From NCBI GenBank assembly GCA_021793495.1, contig JAJYSQ010000158.1, positions 1 to 5,566 on the forward strand: 5,566 nt of DNA, in the 5' to 3' direction. The position numbers and the translations under genes are program-made. Below the pieces are notes generated by a model. That model saw only the letters and a program-made list of their open reading frames with translations, ran no database searches and was not told the origin of the DNA. Shown here piece by piece: positions 1 to 5,494 of the stretch; the stretch's first letter is position 1; each line of letters starts with the position of its first letter. This DNA comes from Actinomycetes bacterium. GTDB lineage: Bacteria; Actinomycetota; Actinomycetes; JAJYSQ01.

Positions 1-240
1 GTCAACGCCGTGGCCCCGGGGTTCGTGGACACCCGCCTGACCCAGCCCAAGGTCGACGAGGGGGGGCTGGGCGTGCCCGACCACCTGCGACAGGCAGCCG
101 TCAGCATGATCGCGCTGGGTCGCATGGGCACTCCCGAGGACATCGCCAACGTCCACGCCTTTCTGGTCAGCCCCGACGCGGACTTCGTGTCGGGGGTCAC
201 CATCCCGGTCACGGGCGGGCAGCTGGGAGGGATGGGCTGA
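1..240 (+). CDS. Short-chain dehydrogenase/reductase (SDR), C-terminal 79 residues only
   Basis: The reading frame is open from the first base and continues from outside the window, so this is the 3' end of a gene. The visible start VNAVAPGFVDTRLT is the classical SDR segment after the catalytic Tyr-x-x-x-Lys: Asn-x-Val-x-Pro-Gly followed by the D/E-T-x-(L/M) substrate-loop entry. Further on, GRMGTPEDIANVHAFLVSP and SGVTIPVTGG are the usual SDR C-terminal helix and last strand. The catalytic Ser, Tyr and Lys and the Rossmann GxxxGxG lie upstream and cannot be checked. Classical SDRs are NAD(P)(H)-dependent oxidoreductases, and many resemble FabG. Because it overlaps hadA by one base, an inferred role is reduction of a 3-oxoacyl thioester before dehydration by HadAB. 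A sugar or alcohol dehydrogenase role is not excluded. Confidence 0.9.
   Translation, partial: VNAVAPGFVDTRLTQPKVDEGGLGVPDHLRQAAVSMIALGRMGTPEDIANVHAFLVSPDADFVSGVTIPVTGGQLGGMG
225..231 (+). promoter_or_regulatory. Ribosome binding site of hadA, inside the SDR gene
   Basis: The purine run GGGAGGG lies 8 bases before the ATG at 240 and matches the Shine-Dalgarno consensus. It supports that ATG as the hadA start although the gene overlaps the upstream stop codon. Confidence 0.6.
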
Positions 241-704
241 TGGTGCTGGACCAGCGGTTCGTCGGACGGACCTACCCGCCGAGCGCTCCGTACGAGGTGG
301 GCCGGGAGAAGATCCGCGAGTTCGCCGACGCGATCGGTGACCCGCACCCTGCTTACCGGGACCCGCAGGCTGCTCGCGACCTGGGGCACCCCGATGTGCT
401 CGCGCCCCCGACCTTTCCGATCGTGCTGACCATGCGGGCCGGGCAGCAGGTCGTCGAGGATCCCGAGCTCGGGCTGGACTACTCCCGGGTCGTGCACGGC
501 GAGCAGCGCTTCGTGTACGACCGGCCGGTACGGGCCGGGGACCGGCTGGTGGCCGTGATCACCGTCGAATCGATCCGAGCGGCCGCGGGCAACGAGATCA
601 TCACCACCCGGACCGCGGTGAGCACCGTCGACGACCAGCCGGTGGTCACCGTGTGGTCGACCTTGGTCGCGCGGGGCACGGCAGCGTCGGACGGTGGCCG
701 GTGA
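240..704 (+). CDS. hadA: HadA-like subunit of (3R)-hydroxyacyl dehydratase (MaoC N-terminal/FAS1-like dehydratase domain)
   Basis: The protein has 154 residues, close to the roughly 150-160 of actinobacterial HadA/HadC (UPF0336) proteins. Family hallmarks are the N-terminal G-x-x-Y-P-P segment (residues 9-14), the helix FADAIGDPHPAYRD (28-41), the substrate-tunnel stretch VLAPPTFPIV (53-62) and HGEQRFVYDRPVRAGD (86-101), which is the central hot-dog strand. In mycobacterial HadAB, HadA mainly shapes the acyl-chain tunnel while HadB supplies the catalytic pair; that division of labour is assigned here by family. The start ATG shares one base with the SDR stop (TGATG) and is preceded by a good ribosome binding site. 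The stop overlaps the hadB GTG start by four bases, which fits two subunits made in equal amounts. The expected role is dehydration of 3-hydroxyacyl thioesters in fatty-acid elongation; the actual acyl substrate is unknown. Confidence 0.88.
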   Translation: MVLDQRFVGRTYPPSAPYEVGREKIREFADAIGDPHPAYRDPQAARDLGHPDVLAPPTFPIVLTMRAGQQVVEDPELGLDYSRVVHGEQRFVYDRPVRAGDRLVAVITVESIRAAAGNEIITTRTAVSTVDDQPVVTVWSTLVARGTAASDGGR

Positions 705-1129
705 GCGCGCAGGTCCGGTACGCCGATGTCGTCGCGGGCATGCTCCTGCCGTCCGCCACGTTCCGCGTGACCCGAGAGGACCTGGTCCGGTACGCCGGGG
801 CCTCCGGGGACTTCAACGTGATCCACTGGAACCAGCGGCGGGCCCGCGAGGTCGGGCTGCCCGACGTCATCGCCCACGGGATGCTCACGATGGCGCTGGC
901 CGCCCGGGTGGTGACCGACTGGGCCGGAGATCCCGCGGCCCTGGTGGAGTACTCCGTGCGGTTCACTCGACCGGTCGTGGTCCCCGATGACGATCATGGC
1001 GCCCTGGTCGAGGTCAGGGCCGAGGTGACCCAGCTGCTGGCCGCTCGGCGCATACAGGTGACGGTCACGGCTACCAGCGCCGGGGAGAAAGCCCTGGGCC
1101 AGGCCCGCGCGCTCGTGCTGCTCGGCTGA
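701..1129 (+). CDS. hadB: HadB-like catalytic subunit of (3R)-hydroxyacyl dehydratase (MaoC-like)
   Basis: Starting at GTG 701, the protein has 142 residues, the same length as mycobacterial HadB. A longer reading from 653 would run 16 codons further into hadA and adds only sequence with no family match, so GTG 701, in a GTGA overlap with the hadA stop, is preferred. The hydratase-2 motif is intact: YAGASGDFNVIHWN (residues 31-44) carries the catalytic Asp37 and His42, followed by GLPDVIAHGMLTMAL, which forms the oxyanion and tunnel region. The second half, with YSVRFTRPVVVPDD, is the hot-dog strand typical of MaoC proteins. It should pair with HadA to dehydrate (3R)-3-hydroxyacyl thioesters to trans-2-enoyl thioesters in the cytoplasm. 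No strong ribosome binding site precedes it, so translation probably depends on coupling to hadA. The hadA-hadB-murB neighbourhood is common in actinobacteria, though here one gene separates hadB from murB. Confidence 0.9.
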   Translation: MSAQVRYADVVAGMLLPSATFRVTREDLVRYAGASGDFNVIHWNQRRAREVGLPDVIAHGMLTMALAARVVTDWAGDPAALVEYSVRFTRPVVVPDDDHGALVEVRAEVTQLLAARRIQVTVTATSAGEKALGQARALVLLG

Positions 1130-1177
1130 TCCCGGACCGTCGACGATGGCCCTGACCGTCCCTCCTCCGGTGGCGCA

Positions 1178-2164
1178 ATGACCACCGAACCGACCCCCGG
1201 TGCCCACGTGCTGTCACTGGCACGGCAGCGGGTGGCGGCTCGCGAGCAGCGCGACTGGACCCTCGCCGACCAGCTCCGCGAGCAGATCGCCGCCGCCGGT
1301 TGGCTGGTCCGCGACACGTCGGACCCCGAGGGGTTCGAGCTCGCGCCGCGACCGGCCTTCCCGGTCGCGGCGCGGCTGGACGACCTCCCCGACCTCCGGG
1401 CACCCGGCGCGCCCACCCGACGTGTCGGTGTCGGGCTGCTCATCGAGGGCTGGCCGGCGGACCTGCGCGAGGCGGTCGAGGCGCTGATGGTCCACGCGCC
1501 GTCGGATCTCGTGGTGGTCGGGCTGGACGCCGGTGACGTCGACGGTGCCGGTCAGGTGCTCCACGAGCTGGCGGGGGCTCACCCGGGGCGGGTGGAGGAG
1601 TGGCATGTGGCGGGCACGGTGGCTCAGGGTGCCGGTTGGGGCCAGGCGCGCAACGCCTTGTTGGCGCTGGACCCGAGCCGGGTCCACGTGGTGATGGAGA
1701 CCTCGACCGTTCTGGACGGGGACGCGATCACCCCGCTGCTTGCCGCCATGGACGACCCTACGAGCGCCGCCGCGTCCGGTCGGACGGTGGTCGGCGCCGG
1801 CTGGCGTGGCGTGGACGTGGACCTCTCCGACCGGTGGCGACGCTTCGTAGACGCCGGACCCGGGGAGGTCGACGCGCTGCTGGGTTACCTGGCGGCGTTC
1901 GATGCTGCTGCCGTGCGGGCCGTGGCGGGATTCGCCTCGGCCGCCCGCTTCTACCGCAACGCCGACATCGAGATGAGCCTGGCGCTGCGTGCGGCTGGCG
2001 GCACGCTGGTCGTCCCGGCCGAGGAGCTGCCGGTGCACCAGGCCCGTCACCGCGGATACCACGACAGCGACCCCGAGGTGCGCGAGCGGGAGTCCCGCCG
2101 GACCTACGGCCGGATCCTGGCGAGCTTCCGTGGACACCCCGAGATCCTCGCGCCACGGCCATGA
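1178..2164 (+). CDS. Glycosyltransferase-2-like protein with an N-terminal CysRS-C-terminal-like helical segment
   Basis: The protein has 328 residues and no signal peptide or membrane segment. Residues about 11-57 (LARQRVAAREQRDWTLADQL onward to GWLVRDTSDPEGFEL) resemble the C-terminal helical segment of cysteinyl-tRNA synthetase, where R-x-x-A-R...DW-x-x-AD-x-L-R is followed by a G-W-x-V-x-D-T turn. After a Pro/Ala-rich linker, residues 82-290 resemble a GT-A family 2 fold: VGVGLLIEGW as first strand, GAGWGQARNALLAL (151-164) like the G-x-x-x-ARN helix, VVMETSTVLDGD (171-182) where a metal-binding DxD is expected, and YRNADIEMSLALRAAG (259-274) like the late N/E-D motif. The DxD position reads E-T-S, so activity is uncertain. 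The ATG at 1178 has only a weak GGTGG upstream. The stop overlaps the murB start (ATGA). It lies between hadB and murB, which suggests an envelope role by context only; donor and acceptor are unknown. Confidence 0.7.
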   Translation: MTTEPTPGAHVLSLARQRVAAREQRDWTLADQLREQIAAAGWLVRDTSDPEGFELAPRPAFPVAARLDDLPDLRAPGAPTRRVGVGLLIEGWPADLREAVEALMVHAPSDLVVVGLDAGDVDGAGQVLHELAGAHPGRVEEWHVAGTVAQGAGWGQARNALLALDPSRVHVVMETSTVLDGDAITPLLAAMDDPTSAAASGRTVVGAGWRGVDVDLSDRWRRFVDAGPGEVDALLGYLAAFDAAAVRAVAGFASAARFYRNADIEMSLALRAAGGTLVVPAEELPVHQARHRGYHDSDPEVRERESRRTYGRILASFRGHPEILAPRP

Positions 2165-3309
2165 CCGGCGTCGGCCCTGGCCGTCCCGGCGTCGCGCTGG
2201 CCGACCTGACCACCCTGGGCCTGGGCGGCCCGGCCCGCATGCTGGTCGTGGCCACCACCGAGCGGGAGCTCGTCGACGTGGTCGCCGCCGCCGATACCGA
2301 GGGCGAGCCGGTCCTCGTGGTCGGCGGGGGGAGCAACCTGGTGGTGGGAGACGGTGGTTTCGCCGGCACGGTGGTGCAGGTCGCAACGCGCGGGGAGCGG
2401 GTTCGTACCGCCCGCCCGGGCTGGGTCGAGGTCACGGTGGCCGCGGGGGTCCGGTGGGACGAGTTCGTCGCCCGCTCGGTAGCCGAGGGCTGGTCGGGCC
2501 TGGAGGTGCTCAGTGGGATACCCGGGCTGGTCGGTGCCACGCCGGTGCAGAACGTCGGGGCCTACGGCCGGGAGGTCGAGCAGGCGATCATCGCGATCCG
2601 TGCCTATGATCGCGTCACGGCCGCCGTCACGGTGCTCGCCCGGCACCAGTGCGGGTTCGGGTACCGGACCAGCCGGCTGCGGGCGCACCACGCACCGACC
2701 GGACGGTACGTGGTCCTCGACGTGATGTTCGAGCTGCGTCGCCAGCGGCCGTCCGCCGGGATCGCCTACGCCGAGCTGGCCCGCCGTCTCGAGGTGCCGC
2801 TGGGCACCTGCGTGCCGGCCGAGCAGGTGCGTGCCGCGGTGCTCGAGCTGCGCCGCGCCAAAGGCATGGTGCTCGACCCCGCCGACCCCGATACGCGCAG
2901 CGTGGGCTCCTTCTTCACCAACCCGGTCCTCGACCCGGTGCCGGCGGCCCGGTTGCCCGCCCCGGCTCCGCGGTGGCCGATGCCGGACGGTCGGGTGAAG
3001 ACGTCGGCGGCCTGGTTGATCGAGCAGGTCGGCATCCACCCGGGTCACGGGCCCGGGCCCGTCCGGGTCTCCACCAAGCACGCACTGGCCCTGACCCACC
3101 CCGGGGGTGGCACGACCACCGGGCTGCTGGGGCTGGCCGGCGAGATCCGCCAGCGGGTGGCCGATGCCTTCGGTGTGGTCCTGCAGGTGGAGCCGGTCCT
3201 TGTCGGGACCAGGCTGCCCGCGGTCAGGCTCGGACCCGAGCTGGGCGGGACCAAGGTCCCGCCCAGCTCGGGTCCTGCGGCACTGCGGGGCGCCGGCGGC
3301 TCGTCGTAG
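2161..3309 (+). CDS. murB: UDP-N-acetylenolpyruvoylglucosamine reductase MurB
   Basis: This cytoplasmic FAD enzyme uses NADPH to reduce the enolpyruvyl group of UDP-GlcNAc-enolpyruvate to UDP-MurNAc, the second committed step of peptidoglycan synthesis. The 382-residue product shows the full set of motifs: TTLGLGGPA (17-25), the FAD-binding VGGGSNLVVGDGGF (54-67), SGIPGLVGATPVQNVGAYG (118-136), GYRTSRLR (167-174, the type I YRxS arginine region), RSVGSFFTNPV (246-256) with Ser250 as the expected proton donor, KTSAAWLIEQVG, VSTKHALALTH and LQVEPVLVG with Glu344 matching the catalytic Glu near the C-terminus. Start ATG 2161 overlaps the upstream stop by four bases and places the first motif at the usual distance; the frame stays open far upstream, but those codons lie in the previous gene. 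About 34 residues follow the conserved end. This Gly/Pro/Ser-rich tail is encoded over a perfect inverted repeat and looks unconserved. Confidence 0.97.
   Translation: MTGVGPGRPGVALADLTTLGLGGPARMLVVATTERELVDVVAAADTEGEPVLVVGGGSNLVVGDGGFAGTVVQVATRGERVRTARPGWVEVTVAAGVRWDEFVARSVAEGWSGLEVLSGIPGLVGATPVQNVGAYGREVEQAIIAIRAYDRVTAAVTVLARHQCGFGYRTSRLRAHHAPTGRYVVLDVMFELRRQRPSAGIAYAELARRLEVPLGTCVPAEQVRAAVLELRRAKGMVLDPADPDTRSVGSFFTNPVLDPVPAARLPAPAPRWPMPDGRVKTSAAWLIEQVGIHPGHGPGPVRVSTKHALALTHPGGGTTTGLLGLAGEIRQRVADAFGVVLQVEPVLVGTRLPAVRLGPELGGTKVPPSSGPAALRGAGGSS
3232..3275 (+). terminator. Perfect 21-bp hairpin within the 3' end of murB; probable terminator or mRNA end
   Basis: Arm 3232-3252 is the exact reverse complement of arm 3255-3275, with only AA between them (in RNA the inner pairs would open to a loop of about four to six bases). 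The inner part reads GGGCGGGACC-AA-GGTCCCGCCC. The stem is very GC-rich and is not followed by a T run, as is common for actinobacterial hairpin terminators. It lies wholly inside the murB reading frame, 31 bases before the stop codon, and encodes part of the tail beyond the conserved MurB fold. It separates the envelope genes from the sulfur genes. Termination, attenuation, or protection of the upstream mRNA from 3' exonucleases are all possible; the choice is inference. Confidence 0.6.
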
Positions 3310-3355
3310 CGTCGCAGTGGCGAGCCGGCCCCGACCGGGCAGGCCCCGGGCCACG

Positions 3356-3361
3356 AAGGAG
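3356..3361 (+). promoter_or_regulatory. Ribosome binding site of the DsrE-like gene
   Basis: AAGGAG lies six bases before the ATG at 3368. It fixes that start against the much longer open frame that runs back into murB. No convincing -35/-10 promoter could be recognised in the 58 bases between murB and this gene. Confidence 0.75.
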
Positions 3362-3367
3362 CCGGCG

Positions 3368-3793
3368 ATGAGCGAGCAGACCCAGCAGAAGATGGCGATC
3401 GTCCTGTTCTCGGGGACGGCCGACAAGTTGCAGGCCGCGGTGACCATCATCTCGGGTGCGGCGGCGATGGGGGTGTCCACCCACGTCTTCCTCACCTTCT
3501 GGGGGCTGGCCGCCTTCCGCCGGGACATGGCCGGAGTACCGGCCCCGATGAGTCCGGAGTACGGAGAGCTCGGCGTTCAGATGGGCAAGCTGATGCAGAC
3601 CAAGGGCGTGCCCGCGTGGCGTGACGTCCTGGACATGGCGATCGACGTGGGAGAAGTCCACGTGCACGCCTGTGCGATGACCGCCGACTTGCTGGAGCTG
3701 GGCAAGGACGACCTCGACCCGGTGGTCGAGGACCTCATCGGCGTGGGCAGTTTCGTGGAGATGACCCGCGACGCCCAGACGTTCTTCATCTGA
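3368..3793 (+). CDS. DsrE/DsrF/DsrH-like (DsrE2-type) sulfur-relay protein
   Basis: The protein has 141 residues. The N-terminal KMAIVLFSGTADKLQAAVTI (8-27) followed by AAAMGVSTHVFLTFWGLAAF (31-50) is the first strand-helix-strand of the DsrE fold, in the form seen in DsrE2-type proteins. The second half, EVHVHACAMTADLLEL (96-111), carries the single cysteine of the protein, Cys102, at the position where this family carries its persulfide-forming Cys. The ending GVGSFVEMTRDAQTFFI is also typical. The family binds and transfers sulfane sulfur as a cysteine persulfide, often with TusA as partner, and TusA is encoded 46 bases downstream. Some DsrE2 proteins are membrane-associated; the hydrophobic stretch at 22-50 is compatible with that but also with a buried core. 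It is the first gene of the sulfur unit. The family call is firm; direction of sulfur flow is inferred. Confidence 0.87.
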   Translation: MSEQTQQKMAIVLFSGTADKLQAAVTIISGAAAMGVSTHVFLTFWGLAAFRRDMAGVPAPMSPEYGELGVQMGKLMQTKGVPAWRDVLDMAIDVGEVHVHACAMTADLLELGKDDLDPVVEDLIGVGSFVEMTRDAQTFFI

Positions 3794-3827
3794 GCCTCCA
3801 TCGGAGGTTGCCGTCCACCACGACCAC

Positions 3828-3833
3828 AAGGAG
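3828..3833 (+). promoter_or_regulatory. Ribosome binding site of tusA; decides the start codon
   Basis: AAGGAG lies six bases before ATG 3840. A TTG at 3834 in the same frame directly abuts this motif and would leave no spacer, so the ATG is the likely start and the protein loses two residues relative to the longest reading. Confidence 0.8.
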
Positions 3834-3839
3834 TTGATC

Positions 3840-4076
3840 ATGGCCACCACCATCAATCAGGAGATCGACGCTCGGGGGTCGTTCTGCCCCGGACCGTTGA
3901 TGGAGATGATCCGGGCGATCCGCGAGTCATCCGTTGGCCAGACCGTGGCCGTGCTCAGCAAGGACCCTGGTTCGCGCACGGACATTCCCGCGTGGGTCGC
4001 CAAGGCCCGCCATGAGATGGTGGCGATCGAGGACCTCGATGGGTACACCCGCTTCGTCGTGACGAAGGCGCGCTGA
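3840..4076 (+). CDS. TusA-family sulfur carrier protein
   Basis: The protein has 78 residues, the usual size for TusA/SirA proteins. The hallmark is DARGSFCPGPLMEMIRAIRE (10-29): the conserved D-x-x-G followed by the CPxP motif with Cys16 at the start of helix 1, the residue that carries the persulfide. The rest fits the beta-alpha-beta-alpha-beta-beta fold: VGQTVAVLSKDPGSRTDIPAW, then a second helix and a closing strand ending YTRFVVTKAR. In E. coli TusA feeds tRNA thiolation, but the close neighbours here are a DsrE-like protein and an SQR-like flavoprotein, which favours a role in sulfide or sulfane-sulfur metabolism. The gene follows the DsrE-like gene by 46 bases and its stop is two bases before the next start, so it is clearly co-transcribed with the flavoprotein gene. 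Family assignment is strong; partner specificity is inferred. Confidence 0.9.
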   Translation: MATTINQEIDARGSFCPGPLMEMIRAIRESSVGQTVAVLSKDPGSRTDIPAWVAKARHEMVAIEDLDGYTRFVVTKAR

Positions 4077-4078
4077 CC

Positions 4079-5224
4079 ATGGCTGCCGAGATTGTCGTCC
4101 TCGGCGGGGGCGTCGGGGGCGTGCTCACCGCGAACCTGATCGCCCGGAAGATCCCGCGCACCGCTGCTCGGGTACGGCTGGTGGACACCACCGGTCTGCA
4201 CGTCTACCAGCCGGGGTTCCTGTACGTGGCCACCGGCGCCGTCAATGGCGGTTCCCTGGCCCGCGATGTGCGGTCCCTGCTGCGTGACGACGTCGACCTG
4301 GTGGTGGACGAGGCCGTCGGTATCGACGCCGCGGCTGGGAAGATCGAGCTGGCCCGAGAGGGCGTGGTCGGCTACGACTACCTGGTCCTGGCGACCGGCT
4401 CGCACCTCGACCTCGACCAGGTCCCCGGGCTTCGCGACGGCGCCCAGCACTTCTACAGCCTGGCCGGCGCCGAGCGGCTACGGGAGGCGCTGCGGACCTT
4501 CACCGGTGGGCGCCTGGTGGTCGGGGTCGCGGGCATGCCGTACAAGTGCCCGCCCGCCCCGGTGGAGTTCGCGTTCCTTGCCGAGGACCTGCTGCGCCGA
4601 CGGGGCGTGCGTGCGGCGACCACGATCGACTTCCTCTCTCCGCTGAACCGCGCGTTCACCATCGAGTCGGCCTCTCGCCTCGTCGAGCCGATCTTCGTCG
4701 AGCGGGGGATCGCGATGCACACGTTCGTGAACATCGAGTCCGTGGACCCGGTCGCCCGACGGCTGACCTCCCTGGAGGGCGAGGAGTTCGGGTACGACCT
4801 CGCGGTCCTGGTCCCGCCTCACAAGGGGGCGGACGTGGTGGTCTCTTCCGGATTGACCGGTGGGGGCCAGTGGGTCCCGGTCGACCGAGGCAGCCTGCTG
4901 GTCGAGGGTCAGGCGAACGTCTGGGCGCTGGGTGACGCGACGAACCTGCCCATCTCCAAGGCCGGGTCGACCGCGCACTTCGAAGCCCCCGTGATCGCCG
5001 AGCAGATCGCGGCCCTCGTGGGCCATCGCCCGGCGCGCCCGGTGCACTCTCGGTACGAGGGGAAGGTCATGTGCTTCCTCGAGACCGGGCGGGGCAAGGC
5101 CACCATGATGCGGTTCGACTACGACCACCCGCCGAACCCACCTCGTCCCTCGCGCTTCTGGCACCTGGCCAAGCTCGCCTTCAATCGCGCCTACTGGTTC
5201 ACCGTTCCGCAGGGCCGGTTCTGA
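4079..5224 (+). CDS. FAD-dependent sulfide:quinone oxidoreductase-like protein
   Basis: The protein has 381 residues. The FAD-binding GGGVGG (9-14) begins right at the N-terminus, the ATG motif (LATGS, 104-108) is present, and NVWALGDATNLP (280-291) is the second FAD motif. The only two cysteines are Cys157 in PYKCPPAPVEFAF and Cys332 in KVMCFLETGRGK. Both occupy the places of the redox-active pair of SQR/flavocytochrome c sulfide dehydrogenases, and the TG-x-G-K...FDY pattern after Cys332 resembles the mitochondrial-type enzymes, which also work with two cysteines. The C-terminal segment FWHLAKLAFNRAYWFTVPQG (360-379) is amphipathic and aromatic, fitting a monotopic membrane anchor near the quinone site. 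The expected reaction is oxidation of sulfide to persulfide/polysulfide with electrons passed to menaquinone. The gene starts two bases after tusA; an AAGG at 4065-4068 may serve as a weak ribosome binding site. A broader function as another thiol- or sulfane-sulfur-acting flavoprotein remains possible. Confidence 0.85.
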   Translation: MAAEIVVLGGGVGGVLTANLIARKIPRTAARVRLVDTTGLHVYQPGFLYVATGAVNGGSLARDVRSLLRDDVDLVVDEAVGIDAAAGKIELAREGVVGYDYLVLATGSHLDLDQVPGLRDGAQHFYSLAGAERLREALRTFTGGRLVVGVAGMPYKCPPAPVEFAFLAEDLLRRRGVRAATTIDFLSPLNRAFTIESASRLVEPIFVERGIAMHTFVNIESVDPVARRLTSLEGEEFGYDLAVLVPPHKGADVVVSSGLTGGGQWVPVDRGSLLVEGQANVWALGDATNLPISKAGSTAHFEAPVIAEQIAALVGHRPARPVHSRYEGKVMCFLETGRGKATMMRFDYDHPPNPPRPSRFWHLAKLAFNRAYWFTVPQGRF

Positions 5225-5311
5225 CCGGCCGCTCGATGAGTCGACCAGGTCCCGGGTGGACCAGCTCGCACGCCGCCTGTCCCCGCTCGAGTGGGCACGG
5301 CGTCCCAGGAC

Positions 5312-5340
5312 CGGGGGTCATGTTGGTGGCATGACCCCCG
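5312..5340. terminator. Hairpin 1 of the intergenic terminator region
   Basis: Arms CGGGGGTCATG (5312-5322) and CATGACCCCCG (5330-5340) pair perfectly over 11 bp around a 7-base loop. The hairpin begins 88 bases after the stop of the SQR-like gene. No T run follows, so it would be a terminator of the hairpin-only kind or a site of mRNA 3'-end stabilisation. Confidence 0.65.
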
Positions 5341-5345
5341 ACAGA

Positions 5346-5389
5346 GTCGGGGTGGGTGCCAGGCGCCGGGGCCAGGCACCCACCCCGAC
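5346..5389. terminator. Hairpin 2, long GC-rich stem, likely bidirectional terminator
   Basis: Arms GTCGGGGTGGGTGCC (5346-5360) and GGCACCCACCCCGAC (5375-5389) pair perfectly over 15 bp. After one A-A mismatch the stem continues for three more pairs (GGC/GCC), closing on a 6-base loop. It lies between two convergent genes and reads the same way on both strands, so it can serve the sulfur unit on the plus strand and the minus-strand gene from the right. There is no T tract. Confidence 0.75.
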
Positions 5390-5394
5390 ATCGC

Positions 5395-5434
5395 TGCTCC
5401 TAGCCGGCACTGCTCCTAGCCGGCACTGCTCCTA
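5395..5434. repeat. 16-base tandem repeat, two full copies and a half copy
   Basis: TGCTCCTAGCCGGCAC occurs at 5395-5410 and identically at 5411-5426, followed by the first eight bases again at 5427-5434. It lies in the convergent intergenic region just after hairpin 2, and downstream of the stop of the minus-strand gene. The core GCTCCTA occurs once more at 5491-5497, over that gene's stop codon, so read on the minus strand TAGGAGC appears four times. The copies are identical, which suggests recent slippage duplication; no function is evident. Confidence 0.9.
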
Positions 5435-5494
5435 CCCCACCCGTGCCGCTCGGTGCCGCACCCCCCGCGCCCAGGTCTGCACCCCCTGGGGCTC

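Noticed and set aside
1600..2160. Open frame continuing upstream of the murB ATG, which would add a long N-terminal extension
   Set aside because: These codons lie out of frame over the glycosyltransferase-like gene, translate to low-complexity Arg/Gly/Pro-rich sequence, and MurB motifs begin at the normal distance after ATG 2161.
3047..3062. 16-base palindrome ACGGGCCCGGGCCCGT inside murB
   Set aside because: It encodes a Gly/Pro turn before the conserved VSTKHAL motif; GC-only palindromes of this kind are expected by chance at this base composition.
3107..3367. Upstream extension of the DsrE-like protein into the murB 3' end
   Set aside because: The AAGGAG six bases before ATG 3368 fixes the start, and the extra residues are a shadow frame of murB.
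2104..3528. Long minus-strand open frame opposite murB (and similar ones opposite the other genes)
   Set aside because: Antisense shadows of GC-rich coding sequence: composition dominated by Arg, Gly, Pro and His, no recognisable domain, and the plus strand carries the conserved enzyme.
3795..3807. Small inverted repeat CCTCC-ATC-GGAGG between the DsrE-like gene and tusA
   Set aside because: Only five pairs with a 3-base loop; too small for a terminator, and the functional ribosome binding site lies further downstream at 3828-3833. A minor RNA fold cannot be excluded.
5236..5334. Possible small plus-strand gene (32 codons) after the SQR-like gene
   Set aside because: No ribosome binding site, no recognisable domain, and the frame runs into hairpin 1 of the terminator region.
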